Assembly: GCF_000423725.1 (NCBI RefSeq)
Contig: NZ_AUIN01000018.1
Location: forward strand, 1 to 64,000
Origin: Streptococcus devriesei DSM 19639
GTDB lineage: Bacteria; Bacillota; Bacilli; Lactobacillales; Streptococcaceae
DNA length: 64,000 nucleotides
Direction: 5' to 3'
The position numbers were made by a program, and so were the translations under genes. The notes beneath the pieces were generated by a model. The model saw nothing but the letters and a program-made list of their open reading frames with translations. It had not been told where the DNA came from and searched no databases. Shown piece after piece: positions 1 to 9,445 of this stretch; the first letter of the stretch is position 1, and every line of letters starts with the position of its first letter.

Positions 1-374
1 GGACAAAAATCGGTAAATCGTCATGAAATGGCGATTTCGATTTTCCTCGCTCTCCTATTTTAAGGCTCAGGTAGAAATCATCCACTGGATAATTTCTATC
101 CCACCTCCGCACAGTTTATTAGCTCAAAAGGTCTGGGAGACCTTTTGAGAGTGATAATAAAGCTAACTAAGTTAGCTTCAAATATCCGCTATCACTTGCG
201 TAGCAAGGGATAAGGACTTCCAATTAGCAGTGGTTCATTGGTGCTAAAGCATCTAATGAACTGTGCAGGGGTAAGACTAAGTCGGCTAAGCCAACAAGTC
301 TTACTCCCAACCACTGCGTTAAATATGTGATACTTCATAAATTGAAAGAGTTTGGGACTTTTGGCCCAAACTCT
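1..374. repeat. Intergenic multi-hairpin repeat, family R2, elaborated copy (truncated by window start)
   Basis: No gene is seen here. The stretch is a chain of hairpins: 6-44 (AAATCG/CGATTT), 72-98, 123-149 (12-bp perfect stem CTCAAAAGGTCT), 161-177, 190-212 (TATC-CTTGC/GCAAG-GATA), 234-260, 271-302 and a last one at 347-374 (AGAGTTTGGG). Blocks at 1-20, 101-121, 187-224 and 310-320 match the simpler copy at 38275-38458. The extra hairpins lie between those shared blocks, so this copy is an expanded version. The last hairpin lies just downstream of pyrD and probably serves as its terminator. I infer a non-coding dispersed element. Confidence 0.75.
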
Positions 375-385
375 TCTTGAAAAAA

Positions 386-1321
386 TTAGTCGATATAGGT
401 CAGCTTGCCACGGAAATCTTCTAAGCTGTCATAACCTTTGGCAGCCATGATGTCTTTTAGTTCTTTGGTAATGCGTTCAAAGACTTCCGGGCCTTCCTGA
501 TGAAGGGCAGTTCCGATTTGGACCATGCTGGCACCGCAGAGAATATGCTCAAAGGCATCGCGGCCGGTTTTGACACCGCCTGTTCCGATAATTTGAATAG
601 ACGGGTTGAGGCGCTTGTAAAAGGCATGGACATTTGCCAAGGCTGTTGGTTTGACATAGTCACCGCCAAGTCCGCCAAACCCGTTTTTAGGCTTGATAAC
701 AACTGCTTCATCTTCAATGACTAGGCCATTGCCGATAGAATTGATACAGTTAACAAAGGTTAAAGGATATTTATTGAAAATAGCGGCTGCCTGATCAAAA
801 TGCACAATATCAAAATAGGGCGGCAGTTTAATTCCCAAAGGTTTTGTAAAATAAGAGAAAACTTCTGAGAGAATTTGGTCAGTCGTTTCAAAATCATAAG
901 CAATCTGCGGTTTGCCGGGAACATTTGGGCAGGAAAGATTGAGCTCGATCAAGCCTTGATAGTCAGAAGCTTGGACCGCTTTTAAGATGGTATGGGTCTC
1001 TTCAGGAGACATACCAACGAGGGAAAGAAAATGATTTTTACTGTCAGGCTCTTGCTGCAGCTCAATGACATAGTCTAGATAATACTGGAAGCCTTTGTTA
1101 GGCAGTCCCATGGAATTAATAGAACCCAGAGCTGTGTCTGCATAGCGTGGTTCAGGGTTGCCGGCACGTTCTTTGAGTGTTCCTGTTTTGGTGACAAAAG
1201 ATCCTGCAGCCGAATCTTCAATCGCTTTTAATTCCTCGCGTGTCATGCAGTAGACACCTGCGGCATTCATAAGACAGTTGTCAAAGGTAAAGGGACCAAT
1301 TGTTGTATGAGTTGAAACCAT
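386..1321 (-). CDS. pyrD: Dihydroorotate dehydrogenase A (class 1A, fumarate-linked)
   Basis: This cytosolic flavoenzyme oxidises dihydroorotate to orotate in pyrimidine synthesis; class 1A enzymes use fumarate as acceptor. The 311-residue length is typical. The active-site cysteine sits in [12 protein letters not shown] at about residue 130, where class 1B and class 2 enzymes have serine. FMN-binding glycine motifs ([16 protein letters not shown]) are near the C terminus. I start at ATG 1321 because GGAGG lies just upstream; the open frame runs 19 codons further without a better site. It is a single-gene unit on the minus strand, and its likely terminator is the hairpin at 347-374. Confidence 0.95.
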   Translation of the reverse strand: MVSTHTTIGPFTFDNCLMNAAGVYCMTREELKAIEDSAAGSFVTKTGTLKERAGNPEPRYADTALGSINSMGLPNKGFQYYLDYVIELQQEPDSKNHFLSLVGMSPEETHTILKAVQASDYQGLIELNLSCPNVPGKPQIAYDFETTDQILSEVFSYFTKPLGIKLPPYFDIVHFDQAAAIFNKYPLTFVNCINSIGNGLVIEDEAVVIKPKNGFGGLGGDYVKPTALANVHAFYKRLNPSIQIIGTGGVKTGRDAFEHILCGASMVQIGTALHQEGPEVFERITKELKDIMAAKGYDSLEDFRGKLTYID

Positions 1322-1589
1322 AGAGCCTCCAAAAAGATGAATTTTTTCTATTGTAACACTAGATATGGGCAGCGGCAAGCTTATTTGAAAATATTCTTAT
1401 GGTTTTATGGCTTCCTTATTGATGTCGGCTTTTTTTATTATCCCTATTTTTCGGGGGGAATTGTGTTTTTTTCATAGACTATACAGTTATGTTAAATTCA
1501 GTCAAATGGCTCTGATTCAGAAACATTAAATGTTAAAATCATTTTTTAAGTTATGATAAATGCGGACCATTAATTGAATAGGATTGCTT

Positions 1590-1752
1590 ATGTTTTTAGA
1601 GAAATATCGACGCTATATATTTTATAAGTTATATACTCTTAGCTTTATTGTGTGTATTGATTCCCAACAATGACATCAAGTTAATTATATTTACTTTGCT
1701 CATATTGCGATCTCTTTTTGTTATTGTCATATACTTAAAAAGTAATAGGTGA
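1590..1752 (+). pseudogene. Frameshifted small membrane protein, possibly bacteriocin immunity
   Basis: An ATG at 1590 with a weak GGATTGC upstream opens a hydrophobic frame (MFLEKYRRYIFYKLYT) that stops early. A second frame from about 1640 continues as a hydrophobic segment (LALLCVLIPNNDIKLIIF) and ends at 1752 in a basic tail (LKSNR). One base of shift would join them into a roughly 54-residue two-helix protein. It lies beside a bacteriocin leader relic, so an immunity role is plausible, but this rests on context only. Confidence 0.4.
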
Positions 1753-1765
1753 TAATAATTAAGCT

Positions 1766-2058
1766 CAGACTGAAGAAAAAGTCTATTTTCTCAAAAAGTA
1801 ATATTTTGTTATGATACCTTCCTTAGGTAGCACGGACGGTAGCGACTTCCTTCGGAATTCCATACCTAGATTTTGAGCCTAGGTCTCAAAATCTCCGAGA
1901 GGCAAAAACTCTATGTTTCTGCCTCTTTTGCTACATCGGAAGGTATCAGGGTTAGGGTTCTTTCATTCTCTATATCATCTTATAAAAAATGAAAAGAGAT
2001 ACTATTCTATGATAAAATTTTAGAGAGAATTTAGTTTTGGAAGTTTGTCTACAACCTG
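1766..2058. mobile_element. MITE-like repeat R1, copy 1 (uninterrupted)
   Basis: This 293-bp non-coding element recurs at 46206 and 47486 at about 90% identity. Its ends are imperfect inverted repeats (CAGACTGAAGAAAAAGT against CAGGTTGTAGACAAACT on the other strand), and AGCT flanks it on both sides (1762-1765 and 2059-2062), which looks like a target duplication. Inside, a perfect stem GATACCTTCC/GGAAGGTATC closes a multibranch with arms AGATTTTGAG/CTCAAAATCT and GAGGCA/TGCCTC. No transposase is encoded, so movement would need an enzyme supplied elsewhere. Confidence 0.75.
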
Positions 2059-2091
2059 AGCTATTAGATCAATATTTAAGCATGGGATTCA

Positions 2092-2238
2092 ATGGCGTTT
2101 GATAATTTCGAAGCAGCGGATGTGGATTATCTGTCCATTGTTGATGGCAGGCTAACCTACTTAGCCCATGAATTTTATGATAGGAGATTAATATGGAGTA
2201 CTTTATCGTTGGAGCAATTACAGCACTTGTTGTTATAA
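2092..2238 (+). pseudogene. Relic of a double-glycine-leader bacteriocin
   Basis: The first 19 codons read MAFDNFEAADVDYLSIVDG, which matches the leader of the intact peptides at 22172 and 43909 (MAFDNFEAVG, VAFDNFETAG). The frame then gives GRLTY instead of Gly-Gly plus a Gly-rich peptide, and ends after 48 residues. A further fragment reading WIGTALIQAGAY then stop, at about 2277-2315, could be the remains of the mature C terminus. The R1 element ends about 30 bp upstream and may have removed the promoter. Confidence 0.55.
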
Positions 2239-2270
2239 CACTCCTAAATCTAATGAATCGTAAAAAATAA
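2193..2270 (+). CDS. 25-residue single-span membrane peptide
   Basis: A short frame, MEYFIVGAITALVVITLL then NLMNRKK, preceded by TAGGAGA at a good distance (SD 2181-2187, ATG 2193). It has one hydrophobic helix and a basic tail. It resembles in design the 31-residue peptide at 23098-23193, which also lies beside bacteriocin genes. It may be a bacteriocin immunity or helper peptide, or a small toxin. Function is not recognised. Confidence 0.45.
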   Translation: MEYFIVGAITALVVITLLNLMNRKK

Positions 2271-2514
2271 TAAATTGGATTGGTACTGCACTAATCCAAG
2301 CAGGTGCCTATTGAATTCATTAAAAGTATCATTTATCTCTTTGAGATGTTTTTTATTTCTTCAAGAGGCTAATGTCATTTTAAATCTTTGGTCGTTTGCT
2401 TCTGAAACAGGAGATTTCAATCTTTTTCGAAAATGTAGTAGATTTTTTCACGATATTTTTGTAAAATAAAACAGTAAACTATTTGACATTGGTCAAAAAT
2501 AAAGGAGAACATTA

Positions 2515-3207
2515 ATGGTAAAATTAGTATTTGCTCGTCACGGTGAATCAGAGTGGAACAAGGCTAACCTTTTCACTGGCTGGGCTGATGTTGACCTTTC
2601 AGATAAAGGAACCCAGCAGGCGATTGATGCCGGTAAATTGATCAAGGAAGCAGGAATTGAATTTGACCTTGCCTTCACATCAGTTTTGACACGTGCCATC
2701 AAAACAACTAACCTAGCTCTTGAATATTCTGATCAGCTTTGGGTACCGGTTGAAAAATCATGGCGCTTGAATGAACGTCACTACGGTGGTTTGACTGGTA
2801 AAAATAAGGCTGAAGCCGCTGAACAATTCGGTGATGAACAAGTTCACATCTGGCGTCGTTCTTATGATGTTTTGCCGCCGGCTATGGCTAAAGACGACCA
2901 ATACTCTGCCCATACAGACCGCCGTTATGCAAATCTTGATGATACGATTGTTCCGGACGCTGAAAACCTGAAGGTAACGCTTGAACGTGCTCTTCCATTC
3001 TGGGAAGATAAAATCGCTCCGGCACTTAAAGACGGTAAAAATGTTTTCGTTGGTGCACACGGTAATTCGATTCGTGCCCTTGTTAAACATATTAAACAAT
3101 TGTCAGATGATGAAATTATGGGTGTTGAAATTCCTAATTTCCCACCATTGGTATTTGAATTTGACGAAAATCTGAACGTGACTGCTGAGTACTACCTCGG
3201 AGAATAA
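2515..3207 (+). CDS. gpmA: 2,3-bisphosphoglycerate-dependent phosphoglycerate mutase
   Basis: Interconverts 3- and 2-phosphoglycerate in glycolysis through a phosphohistidine. The RHGESEWN motif near residue 8 holds the catalytic histidine; ERHYGGL near residue 90 and GAHGNS near residue 183 complete the active site. The 230-residue length is normal for the family. ATG 2515 follows AAAGGAG closely. An inverted repeat TTTGAC-N4-GTCAAA (2482-2497) lies just before the SD and may be an operator or a hairpin. It is monocistronic, with a terminator right after. Confidence 0.97.
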   Translation: MVKLVFARHGESEWNKANLFTGWADVDLSDKGTQQAIDAGKLIKEAGIEFDLAFTSVLTRAIKTTNLALEYSDQLWVPVEKSWRLNERHYGGLTGKNKAEAAEQFGDEQVHIWRRSYDVLPPAMAKDDQYSAHTDRRYANLDDTIVPDAENLKVTLERALPFWEDKIAPALKDGKNVFVGAHGNSIRALVKHIKQLSDDEIMGVEIPNFPPLVFEFDENLNVTAEYYLGE

Positions 3208-3235
3208 TTTTTGGATTGTTTGTTTAAAGAAAAAG

Positions 3236-3267
3236 AAATGAGATTGGCTGAGTTCCAATCTCATTTT
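3236..3267 (+). terminator. Terminator of gpmA
   Basis: Stem AAATGAGATTGG / CCAATCTCATTT with a 7-base loop, 28 bases after the gpmA stop. The leading A run and following T-rich tract suggest it could work in both directions. Confidence 0.8.
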
Positions 3268-3457
3268 CTATAGGCAGGATTCGATTTATTTGCCAATCGG
3301 CCGTAAACCTAAGACAGCTGTCGTAAACTTGCCTCTGCTCAGTTCCTGTCTTGCTTTTTCTTTGCAGGAATTTTGCTCTGTTTGAAGAAAAGTCATAAGT
3401 TTTCAGCTAAATTATGATAAAATAAAAGACGTAGTTTCATAAAAAATAGGAGGAAAA

Positions 3458-5536
3458 ATGGTACGTAAACTCAAGAAACCTAAGAAGAATCAGTCCAGAA
3501 CCTTTGTTCTTATCTCAAACAGAATCAATCTCCTATTTTTCTTTATTGTAGCTCTGTTTACAATCTTGCTGTTACGATTAGCACAGATGCAGATCTACGA
3601 CGCTAAATTTTACAAGGCCAAGTTAACAGAATCAACGAATTATACGATTAAGACATCAAGTCCCAGAGGTCAGATTTATGACGCTAAGGGCGTTCCTCTG
3701 GTTGAAAATGAGGTCAAAGAAGTTGTTGCTTTCACCAGAAGCAATACGATGACTGCCGAAGACATCAAAAAGAATGCTCAAAAGTTGGCAGGCATGGTTA
3801 CGCTGACGGAGAGTAAGGTCACTAAGCGTCAGAAAAAAGATTATTATTTAGCGGATCCTAAGATCTATCAAAAAGTGGTTAAGAAGCTGCCGGATAAGAA
3901 AAAATATGATAATTTCGGCAATAATCTGAAGGAATCAGATATCTATGCCAATGCGGTCAAGGCTGTTCCGGACAGTGCGATTAATTATTCTGAAGATGAA
4001 GAAAAGATTATCTATATTTTCAGTCAGATGAATGCGACATCGGTCTTTAACACGGCCTCCTTGACAACGGGAGATTTGACAGCCGAACAAATTGCTGTGC
4101 TGGCTACCAGCAAGTCAGATTTGGAAGGTATTTCTGTGAAGACGGACTGGGAGCGTAAGGCCGATAAAAATTCAATTACCTCTGTTATCGGTAAGGTTTC
4201 CAGCCAGAAAACCGGCCTGCCTGCTGAGGAAGCAAGTGACTATGTCAAAAAAGGCTATTCGCTGAATGACCGTGTCGGAACTTCTTACTTAGAGAAGCAG
4301 TACGAAGATTATCTGCAGGGCAGCCGAACTATTCAGTCTATTAAAGTCAATAAGGAAGGCAAGATTGTCAGCAATAAAACCACTGCCAAGGGTACCAAAG
4401 GAAAAAATTTGAAACTAACCATTGATCTGGAGTTTCAAAAGGGTGTTGAACAAATTCTCAATAAATACTTTAAATCAGAATTAGCTGCCGGAAATACTAA
4501 GTATTCTGAAGGTGTCTATGCGGTTGTTTTAAATCCTGATACAGGCGCAGTCTTGTCGATGGCCGGTTTGGAGCATGACCTGAAATCAGGAGAGCTTTCA
4601 TCCAATGCGCTGGGAACCATTACAGAGGTTTTCACACCCGGTTCTGTGGTTAAGGGAGCTACTTTAACTGCCGGCTGGGAAAATGGTGTCTTATCAGGCA
4701 ATCAGGTCATCAATGACCAAGCCATCCAGTTTGCAGGTTCTAACCCCATCAAATCCTGGTTTACCAATGGCTCAATTCCTCTGACTGCCAGCCAGTCTTT
4801 GGAATATTCGTCCAATACCTACATGGTTCAGCTGGCCTTAAAACTGATGGGACAGGATTACCACAGCGGTATGACCCTGTCATCAGATGGCTATGAGAGT
4901 GCCATGGAAAAGCTGCGGACGGCCTACGCTCAGTACGGTCTCGGTGTGGCAACTGAAATTGACCTTCCGGGTGAATCAAAAGGCTATACACCGGATAAGT
5001 TTGATGCTGCCAATGTCTTGACAGAGTCATTCGGTCAGTTTGACAACTATACGGCCATGCAGCTGGCTCAGTATGCTGCTACTGTCGCTAACGGCGGCAA
5101 GCGGATTGCCCCCCATTTAGTTGAAGGGATCTATGACAACAATAAGACCGGCGGCTTGGGTAAATTGGTTCAGTCTGTTGATACCAAGGTCTTAAATGAA
5201 GTACCGATTTCCAGTGATAACATGGCCATCATCAAAGACGGCTTCTATAATGTTGTTAATGGCGGCAGTTATGCGACTGGTAAGACTCTTGCCAACGGTG
5301 CCAGTGTTCCGATTTCAGCTAAAACAGGGACAGCCGAAGCTTATGTTACGGGCGAAGACGGCAAATCTGTCTATACATCTAATCTGAACGTTGTAGCCTA
5401 TGCGCCCAGCAACAATCCGCAGGTCGCGGTAGCCGTTGTTTTGCCGCATGAAACAGACCTGCACGGGACAACCAGTCATGCCATTACGCGGGATATTATC
5501 AATCTTTATCAGAAAATGAATCCGATGAAACAGTGA
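3458..5536 (+). CDS. pbp2b: Penicillin-binding protein 2B (class B transpeptidase)
   Basis: Division-associated DD-transpeptidase that cross-links peptidoglycan at the septum and is a beta-lactam target. It has a cytosolic basic N terminus, one membrane span at about residues 22-44, a dimerisation region ([16 protein letters not shown]) and a C-terminal transpeptidase domain with SVVK (about 394), SSN (about 451) and KTGT (about 621). The 692-residue length fits the family. ATG 3458 follows AGGAGG. recR starts 10 bases after the stop, so the two are probably co-transcribed. Confidence 0.96.
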   Translation: MVRKLKKPKKNQSRTFVLISNRINLLFFFIVALFTILLLRLAQMQIYDAKFYKAKLTESTNYTIKTSSPRGQIYDAKGVPLVENEVKEVVAFTRSNTMTAEDIKKNAQKLAGMVTLTESKVTKRQKKDYYLADPKIYQKVVKKLPDKKKYDNFGNNLKESDIYANAVKAVPDSAINYSEDEEKIIYIFSQMNATSVFNTASLTTGDLTAEQIAVLATSKSDLEGISVKTDWERKADKNSITSVIGKVSSQKTGLPAEEASDYVKKGYSLNDRVGTSYLEKQYEDYLQGSRTIQSIKVNKEGKIVSNKTTAKGTKGKNLKLTIDLEFQKGVEQILNKYFKSELAAGNTKYSEGVYAVVLNPDTGAVLSMAGLEHDLKSGELSSNALGTITEVFTPGSVVKGATLTAGWENGVLSGNQVINDQAIQFAGSNPIKSWFTNGSIPLTASQSLEYSSNTYMVQLALKLMGQDYHSGMTLSSDGYESAMEKLRTAYAQYGLGVATEIDLPGESKGYTPDKFDAANVLTESFGQFDNYTAMQLAQYAATVANGGKRIAPHLVEGIYDNNKTGGLGKLVQSVDTKVLNEVPISSDNMAIIKDGFYNVVNGGSYATGKTLANGASVPISAKTGTAEAYVTGEDGKSVYTSNLNVVAYAPSNNPQVAVAVVLPHETDLHGTTSHAITRDIINLYQKMNPMKQ

Positions 5537-5546
5537 GGAAAAAAGA

Positions 5547-6146
5547 ATGCTTTACCCAACTCCCATAGCCAAATTGATTGAAAGCTTTACCAAGCTGCCC
5601 GGAATTGGGATTAAAACGGCGACACGTTTAGCTTTTTATACAATTGGTATGAGTGATGAGGATGTTAATGATTTTGCCAAAAATCTTCTGGCTGCTAAGC
5701 GGGAGCTGACCTATTGTTCGGTCTGCGGCAATCTGACCGATGATGATCCTTGCAGTATTTGTACAGACGACAGCAGGGACAGTTCAACTATTCTCGTGGT
5801 AGAAGACAGCAAGGATGTGTCAGCCATGGAAAAAATTCAGGAATACCATGGGCTCTATCATGTTTTGCATGGGCTTATCTCTCCGATGAATGGTATTGGT
5901 CCGGATGACATTAATCTGAAAAGCCTTTTGACACGCTTGCGGGATAATAGTGACATTACTGAAGTTATTATTGCCACCAATGCAACAGCAGATGGAGAAG
6001 CAACTGCTATGTATATTTCCAGAGTGCTAAAGCCGGCAGGCATCAAAGTAACCCGTCTGGCCCGGGGCTTAGCGGTGGGATCGGACATTGAGTATGCTGA
6101 TGAGGTAACCCTCCTGCGCGCCATTGAAAATAGGACAGAACTATAA
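5547..6146 (+). CDS. recR: Recombination mediator RecR
   Basis: Works with RecO and RecF to load RecA on gapped DNA. The 199-residue protein shows the N-terminal helix-hairpin-helix ([14 protein letters not shown]), a four-cysteine zinc site (CSVCGN at about 54 and CSIC at about 66) and a Toprim domain (VVEDSKDV, then DGEATAMYI). It follows pbp2b with a GAGG-type SD, an arrangement common in streptococci. Confidence 0.97.
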   Translation: MLYPTPIAKLIESFTKLPGIGIKTATRLAFYTIGMSDEDVNDFAKNLLAAKRELTYCSVCGNLTDDDPCSICTDDSRDSSTILVVEDSKDVSAMEKIQEYHGLYHVLHGLISPMNGIGPDDINLKSLLTRLRDNSDITEVIIATNATADGEATAMYISRVLKPAGIKVTRLARGLAVGSDIEYADEVTLLRAIENRTEL

Positions 6147-6221
6147 ATGAACTCTGCCTGACAGATGCTGCACGCGATTTTCTTCGAGCGTATCGCTGCC
6201 TATCAGCAGATTTTAAAGATG

Positions 6222-6247
6222 GGACGACAAATTTGTTGTCCTTTTTC
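6222..6247 (+). terminator. Terminator after recR
   Basis: Stem GACGACAA / TTGTTGTC followed by CTTTTTC, about 75 bases after the recR stop and before the ddl promoter region. Confidence 0.75.
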
Positions 6248-6359
6248 TTTTTGCTGACTGACTGCTAAAAACTCTTTTTCCTTTTCAATATCTTTTGAAA
6301 AGGTACCTTATTTATGATATGATAATTGAGAAATGAATGAAAAATAGAAAAGGTAATTT

Positions 6360-7406
6360 ATGTCAAAAGAAACACTGGTTTTATTGTATGGCGGCCGTTC
6401 TGCTGAGCGTGACGTTTCAGTGCTCTCGGCTGAGAGTGTGATGCGGGCGGTGAATTATGACAAATTCTTGGTCAAAACCTATTTCATCACTCAAGAAGGT
6501 GACTTTATAAAGACTCAGGAGTTTAGCAGCAGGCCCCAAGACTCAGAAAAATTAATGACCAATGAAACAGCTGTACTTTCTCAAAAAATCAAGCCTAGTG
6601 ATATTTATGAAGAGGGAGCTGTTGTTTTTCCCGTCCTTCACGGACCGATGGGCGAAGACGGCTCTGTTCAGGGCTTTTTGGAAGTTTTGAGGATGCCTTA
6701 TGTAGGAACAAATGTACTGACTTCAAGTGTAGCCATGGACAAGATTACCACCAAGCAAGTCTTAGAAAGTGCGGCTATTCCTCAGGTTGCCTATGTGAGC
6801 TTTATTGAAGGGGAAGATTTGGAGGCCAAGCTGGCTGAGGCTGAGACCAAATTGACTTACCCTGTATTTGTCAAACCGGCTAATATGGGCTCCAGTGTGG
6901 GGATTTCTAAGGCTACTCAGCAGGCAGAGCTGAGAGCAGCTATTGAGCTTGCTTTGAAATATGACAGCCGCATTTTAATTGAACAGGGCGTTGATGCGCG
7001 TGAGATTGAAGTCGGTATTTTGGGAAACAGCGCTGTGCAGACAACCCTGCCGGGAGAAGTTGTCAAAGATGTGGCTTTCTATGATTATGAAGCTAAATAT
7101 ATTGACAATAAGATTACCATGGCTATTCCGGCAGCTGTTGATGACAGTACCGCTGCAAAAATGCGCTCCTACGCTGCCACGGCTTTCAGAACTTTAGGGG
7201 GCTGCGGTTTATCACGCTGTGACTTCTTTTTGACAGCCGAGGGAGATATTTTTCTCAATGAACTCAATACCATGCCTGGCTTCACCCAGTGGTCCATGTA
7301 CCCGCTGCTTTGGGAGAATATGGGACTTGCTTATCCGGATTTAATTGAAAAGCTGGTTCAATTGGCAAAAGAAATATTTGCCAAGCGGGAGAGCCATTTG
7401 ATTTAG
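6360..7406 (+). CDS. ddl: D-alanine--D-alanine ligase
   Basis: ATP-grasp ligase making D-Ala-D-Ala for peptidoglycan precursors. The 348-residue protein has the N-terminal [10 protein letters not shown] motif, the ATP-grasp core ([12 protein letters not shown] at about 172, [13 protein letters not shown]) and the Mg-binding end [13 protein letters not shown] at about 300. It is full length. Its last 253 bases and the first half of its terminator are repeated downstream at 8236-8506, after about 0.8 kb of foreign DNA, so this copy now lacks an intact terminator. murF, its pathway partner, lies further downstream. Confidence 0.97.
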   Translation: MSKETLVLLYGGRSAERDVSVLSAESVMRAVNYDKFLVKTYFITQEGDFIKTQEFSSRPQDSEKLMTNETAVLSQKIKPSDIYEEGAVVFPVLHGPMGEDGSVQGFLEVLRMPYVGTNVLTSSVAMDKITTKQVLESAAIPQVAYVSFIEGEDLEAKLAEAETKLTYPVFVKPANMGSSVGISKATQQAELRAAIELALKYDSRILIEQGVDAREIEVGILGNSAVQTTLPGEVVKDVAFYDYEAKYIDNKITMAIPAAVDDSTAAKMRSYAATAFRTLGGCGLSRCDFFLTAEGDIFLNELNTMPGFTQWSMYPLLWENMGLAYPDLIEKLVQLAKEIFAKRESHLI

Positions 7407-7424
7407 CATGAAAAAAGCACCAGA
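7154..7424 (+). repeat. Direct repeat, upstream copy (ddl 3' end and half terminator)
   Basis: A 271-bp segment, TGCAAAAATGCGCTCC to AAAGCACCAGA, recurs at 8236-8506 with 7 differences (about 97% identity). The differences are mainly synonymous third-base changes, as expected between strains rather than after a fresh copying event. The copy stops in the middle of the ddl terminator hairpin. Confidence 0.9.
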
Positions 7425-7425
7425 A

Positions 7426-7640
7426 TCCGTTATGGGGACAGGGCATCATGCCGGAAGCTACAGGGGAAATGCTCCGCCATGCCTTTGAGGATATCGGCAT
7501 GACGAAGGTCTGGTGCGGCTACTTATGAAGGCAACACGAAGTCAAAGCGGGTTCAGGAAAAGGTCGGCTTTAAGTATCGGTGGACTACGTGTTGACGCTC
7601 CGTTGATGCATGAGAAACGGATGATCCATGTAATGCCATG
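7426..7640 (+). pseudogene. Broken GNAT N-acetyltransferase fragment
   Basis: One frame reads GIMPEATGEMLRHAFEDIG then TKVWCGYL and stops. A one-base shift gives YEGNTKSKRVQEKVGFKY, the acetyl-CoA-site region typical of RimJ-type GNAT enzymes, and another shift gives VDAPLMHEKR. The N-terminal half is missing. At least two frameshifts mean it cannot be functional. It is part of the foreign block between the ddl repeats; codon use (CCG, GGC) differs from the neighbours. Confidence 0.8.
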
Positions 7641-7665
7641 ACGAAGGAAGAGGGGCTTGCAAAAA

Positions 7666-8133
7666 ATGAATCGGGTTTTGCAGGAGGAAAACGAAATATG
7701 CGTAGAATGCTATGCTGAAGAAAATAGAATAACACCATTATTAAATCCGGTGGATTGCTTAAGAAATCATACACAATATATTTGTGGTACTTGTGGGCGG
7801 TGCATTTGCATAGAGCATGATCCCAAACGTGGATCGCAACGGTGGAACTTCCCTTTTAAGTCATTAGAAATTGCAAAATTATATTTGCGCACCGCTGATT
7901 ATTGCTGTAAAAAGCCATGTGGTATTTATGAAATCAAAAATCAAGGCGGTAGAAACTCATATAAAATCTTTGCGGATATTGAGGATTTGGAAATATATTT
8001 GAAAAAGAACAAGGGGAAGACGTGTGAAAGCATGAGGCCTGTTTTCATTTTCGAAAGATACACAGAATATGGAAACACGCAGGTAAGGAAATTGACTGTT
8101 GACGAGGTAGAGAGATATATGTCAGAACGATAG
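7666..8133 (+). CDS. Cysteine-rich hypothetical protein in foreign block
   Basis: A 155-residue protein with paired cysteines (CVEC at about 12, CGTCGRC at about 42, CC near 88) that suggest a zinc site near the N terminus, and a C-terminal half without clear motifs. I recall close relatives scattered in clostridia and other Firmicutes, with no known function. ATG 7666 has AGAGGGG upstream at a long spacing; an in-frame TTG at 7678 is an alternative start. It sits between a broken acetyltransferase and a duplicated ddl end, so it arrived by transfer. Confidence 0.7.
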   Translation: MNRVLQEENEICVECYAEENRITPLLNPVDCLRNHTQYICGTCGRCICIEHDPKRGSQRWNFPFKSLEIAKLYLRTADYCCKKPCGIYEIKNQGGRNSYKIFADIEDLEIYLKKNKGKTCESMRPVFIFERYTEYGNTQVRKLTVDEVERYMSER

Positions 8134-8235
8134 ATTCCAGTTTCACAAGGAGAACGCAATATGTACGCACAGGCAGCGATAAAACAGAATACCTTACTCC
8201 GCGTAACGGTGCATACGGCATCGTTATGAGGGGTG

Positions 8236-8506
8236 TGCAAAAATGCGCTCCTACGCTGCCACGGCTTTCAGAACTTTAGGGGGCTGTGGCTTATCACGCT
8301 GTGACTTCTTTTTGACAGCCGAGGGAGATATTTTTCTCAATGAGCTCAATACCATGCCCGGCTTCACCCAGTGGTCAATGTATCCGCTGCTTTGGGAGAA
8401 TATGGGACTTGCTTATCCGGATTTAATTGAAAAGCTGGTTCAATTGGCAAAAGAAATGTTTGCCAAGCGGGAGAGCCATTTGATTTAGCATGAAAAAAGC
8501 ACCAGA
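8236..8506 (+). pseudogene. Duplicated 3' end of ddl (ancestral tail)
   Basis: Second copy of the ddl C-terminal 81 codons, open from an internal ATG at 8243 to the stop at 8488. It has no SD and lacks the ATP-grasp core, so it is not a ligase. Unlike the first copy it continues into a complete terminator, so I infer this is the original chromosomal 3' end, displaced when the foreign block and a new ddl end came in. Confidence 0.85.
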
Positions 8507-8531
8507 GGTGGGATGCCCCTCCGGTGCTTTT
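8495..8531. terminator. Intact ddl/folT bidirectional terminator
   Basis: Stem AAAAGCACCagAGG / CCTccGGTGCTTTT with A and T runs on either side. It is placed to end ddl (plus) and folT (minus). The upstream ddl copy keeps only the left arm. Confidence 0.8.
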
Positions 8532-8539
8532 CTTGTTAT

Positions 8540-9103
8540 TTATTTAGAGATGCTTACTAGCTTACGCAGTTCCGGGATGCGCTGCAGCTGTGGAATGATA
8601 AGCATCGTCAGCACTATTCGAATCGGAATTTCAAAGATTTTTAACCAACGGCCGGCAATGTACTGGGCGATGATAGGTGTTCCGTAGTAGATTTGAATTA
8701 AGAGCGGTGTAAAGATGAACGTTCCAATCAGCATAACCACTGCTGTTGCGATACCGACATGGATCCAGTCTTTTTTATTTTCCCAATCGAGGGATTTACC
8801 ATAGAAGAAGTAACCGTAGAAAAATCCTTGAACGGCCTCCACCAAGGTCCACCAAATAATAAAGTTTCCAGTTCCGCCGGACAGATTGTCCACAATGTCA
8901 TACAGTCCAAGTGTGATAAAGGACCAAACAGGACCTGCTACCATCCCAATCATGGTGTTGACAATAAATGTCAGACTAACAACTAATTGTTGGGGGATGA
9001 TGGAAATTGAAAACTTTCCGACAATAAAACTAAGGGCAATCAGCATGGTTAGTGTCACCAAGCGCTGCACACTTAACTTGGGAAGTGAAAAAATATTTTT
9101 CAT
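8540..9103 (-). CDS. folT: Folate-specific ECF transporter S component
   Basis: A 187-residue membrane protein with about six hydrophobic segments, the form of ECF substrate-binding subunits, which share the EcfT/EcfA energising module encoded elsewhere. The N-terminal region (LTMLIALSFIVGKFSI) and the central PVWSFITLGLYDIVDN segment fit the folate group. The strongest evidence for substrate is the tetrahydrofolate riboswitch directly upstream. ATG 9103 follows AAGGAG, which the leader can mask. Confidence 0.92.
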   Translation of the reverse strand: MKNIFSLPKLSVQRLVTLTMLIALSFIVGKFSISIIPQQLVVSLTFIVNTMIGMVAGPVWSFITLGLYDIVDNLSGGTGNFIIWWTLVEAVQGFFYGYFFYGKSLDWENKKDWIHVGIATAVVMLIGTFIFTPLLIQIYYGTPIIAQYIAGRWLKIFEIPIRIVLTMLIIPQLQRIPELRKLVSISK

Positions 9104-9246
9104 GAAAAAAGGCTCCTTAAACTAAATTTGGAGCTGTTTAATCAAGATTTCTTGAAAACAGCGGATGCAATGATTCACCGCGCCTGAGGCTTCGTTGTGT
9201 GACGACATCCCATTCACACACACTTAACGCGAATCATTTACTCTGT
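9104..9246 (-). promoter_or_regulatory. Tetrahydrofolate (THF) riboswitch and expression platform
   Basis: Read on the minus strand, 9246-9158 closely matches the S. mutans folT THF riboswitch as I remember it: ATGATTCGCGTTAAGTG, then GGGATGTCGTCACACAACG, then GGTGAATCATTGCATCCGC. The ATGATTC/GAATCAT pairing and the GTGTG/CACAC arm are both visible. Downstream, CTGTTTTCAAGA/TCTTGATTAAACAG forms one hairpin and GCTCC/GGAGC another that would cover the folT SD (AAGGAG), so control is probably of translation; a short T run after GGAGCC leaves termination possible. An extended -10 (TGGTATAAT) lies at 9273-9278 on this strand. Confidence 0.93.
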
Positions 9247-9445
9247 GCAGGAGAAATATTTCCTACCCTGTGATTATACCATAAGTCCTTCTGCAAATAT
9301 AGTCCAAAAGCAGTGAAATATGCTATAATGATATGGATACTGGTCTGGTATCCGATGATAACAATAAGAGCAGATATGATTTCAAAAATGAGCAATGAAA
9401 GCCGGCTAAGAAATTGTACTGTTTCATCATAATAAGGAAAATAAA

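Noticed and set aside
2275-2469. 64-codon open frame upstream of gpmA
   Set aside because: No SD, no recognisable motif, starts within what looks like a bacteriocin C-terminal relic; treated as chance.
8243-8488. 81-codon open frame as a separate gene
   Set aside because: It is the duplicated tail of ddl with no SD; listed as a pseudogene instead.
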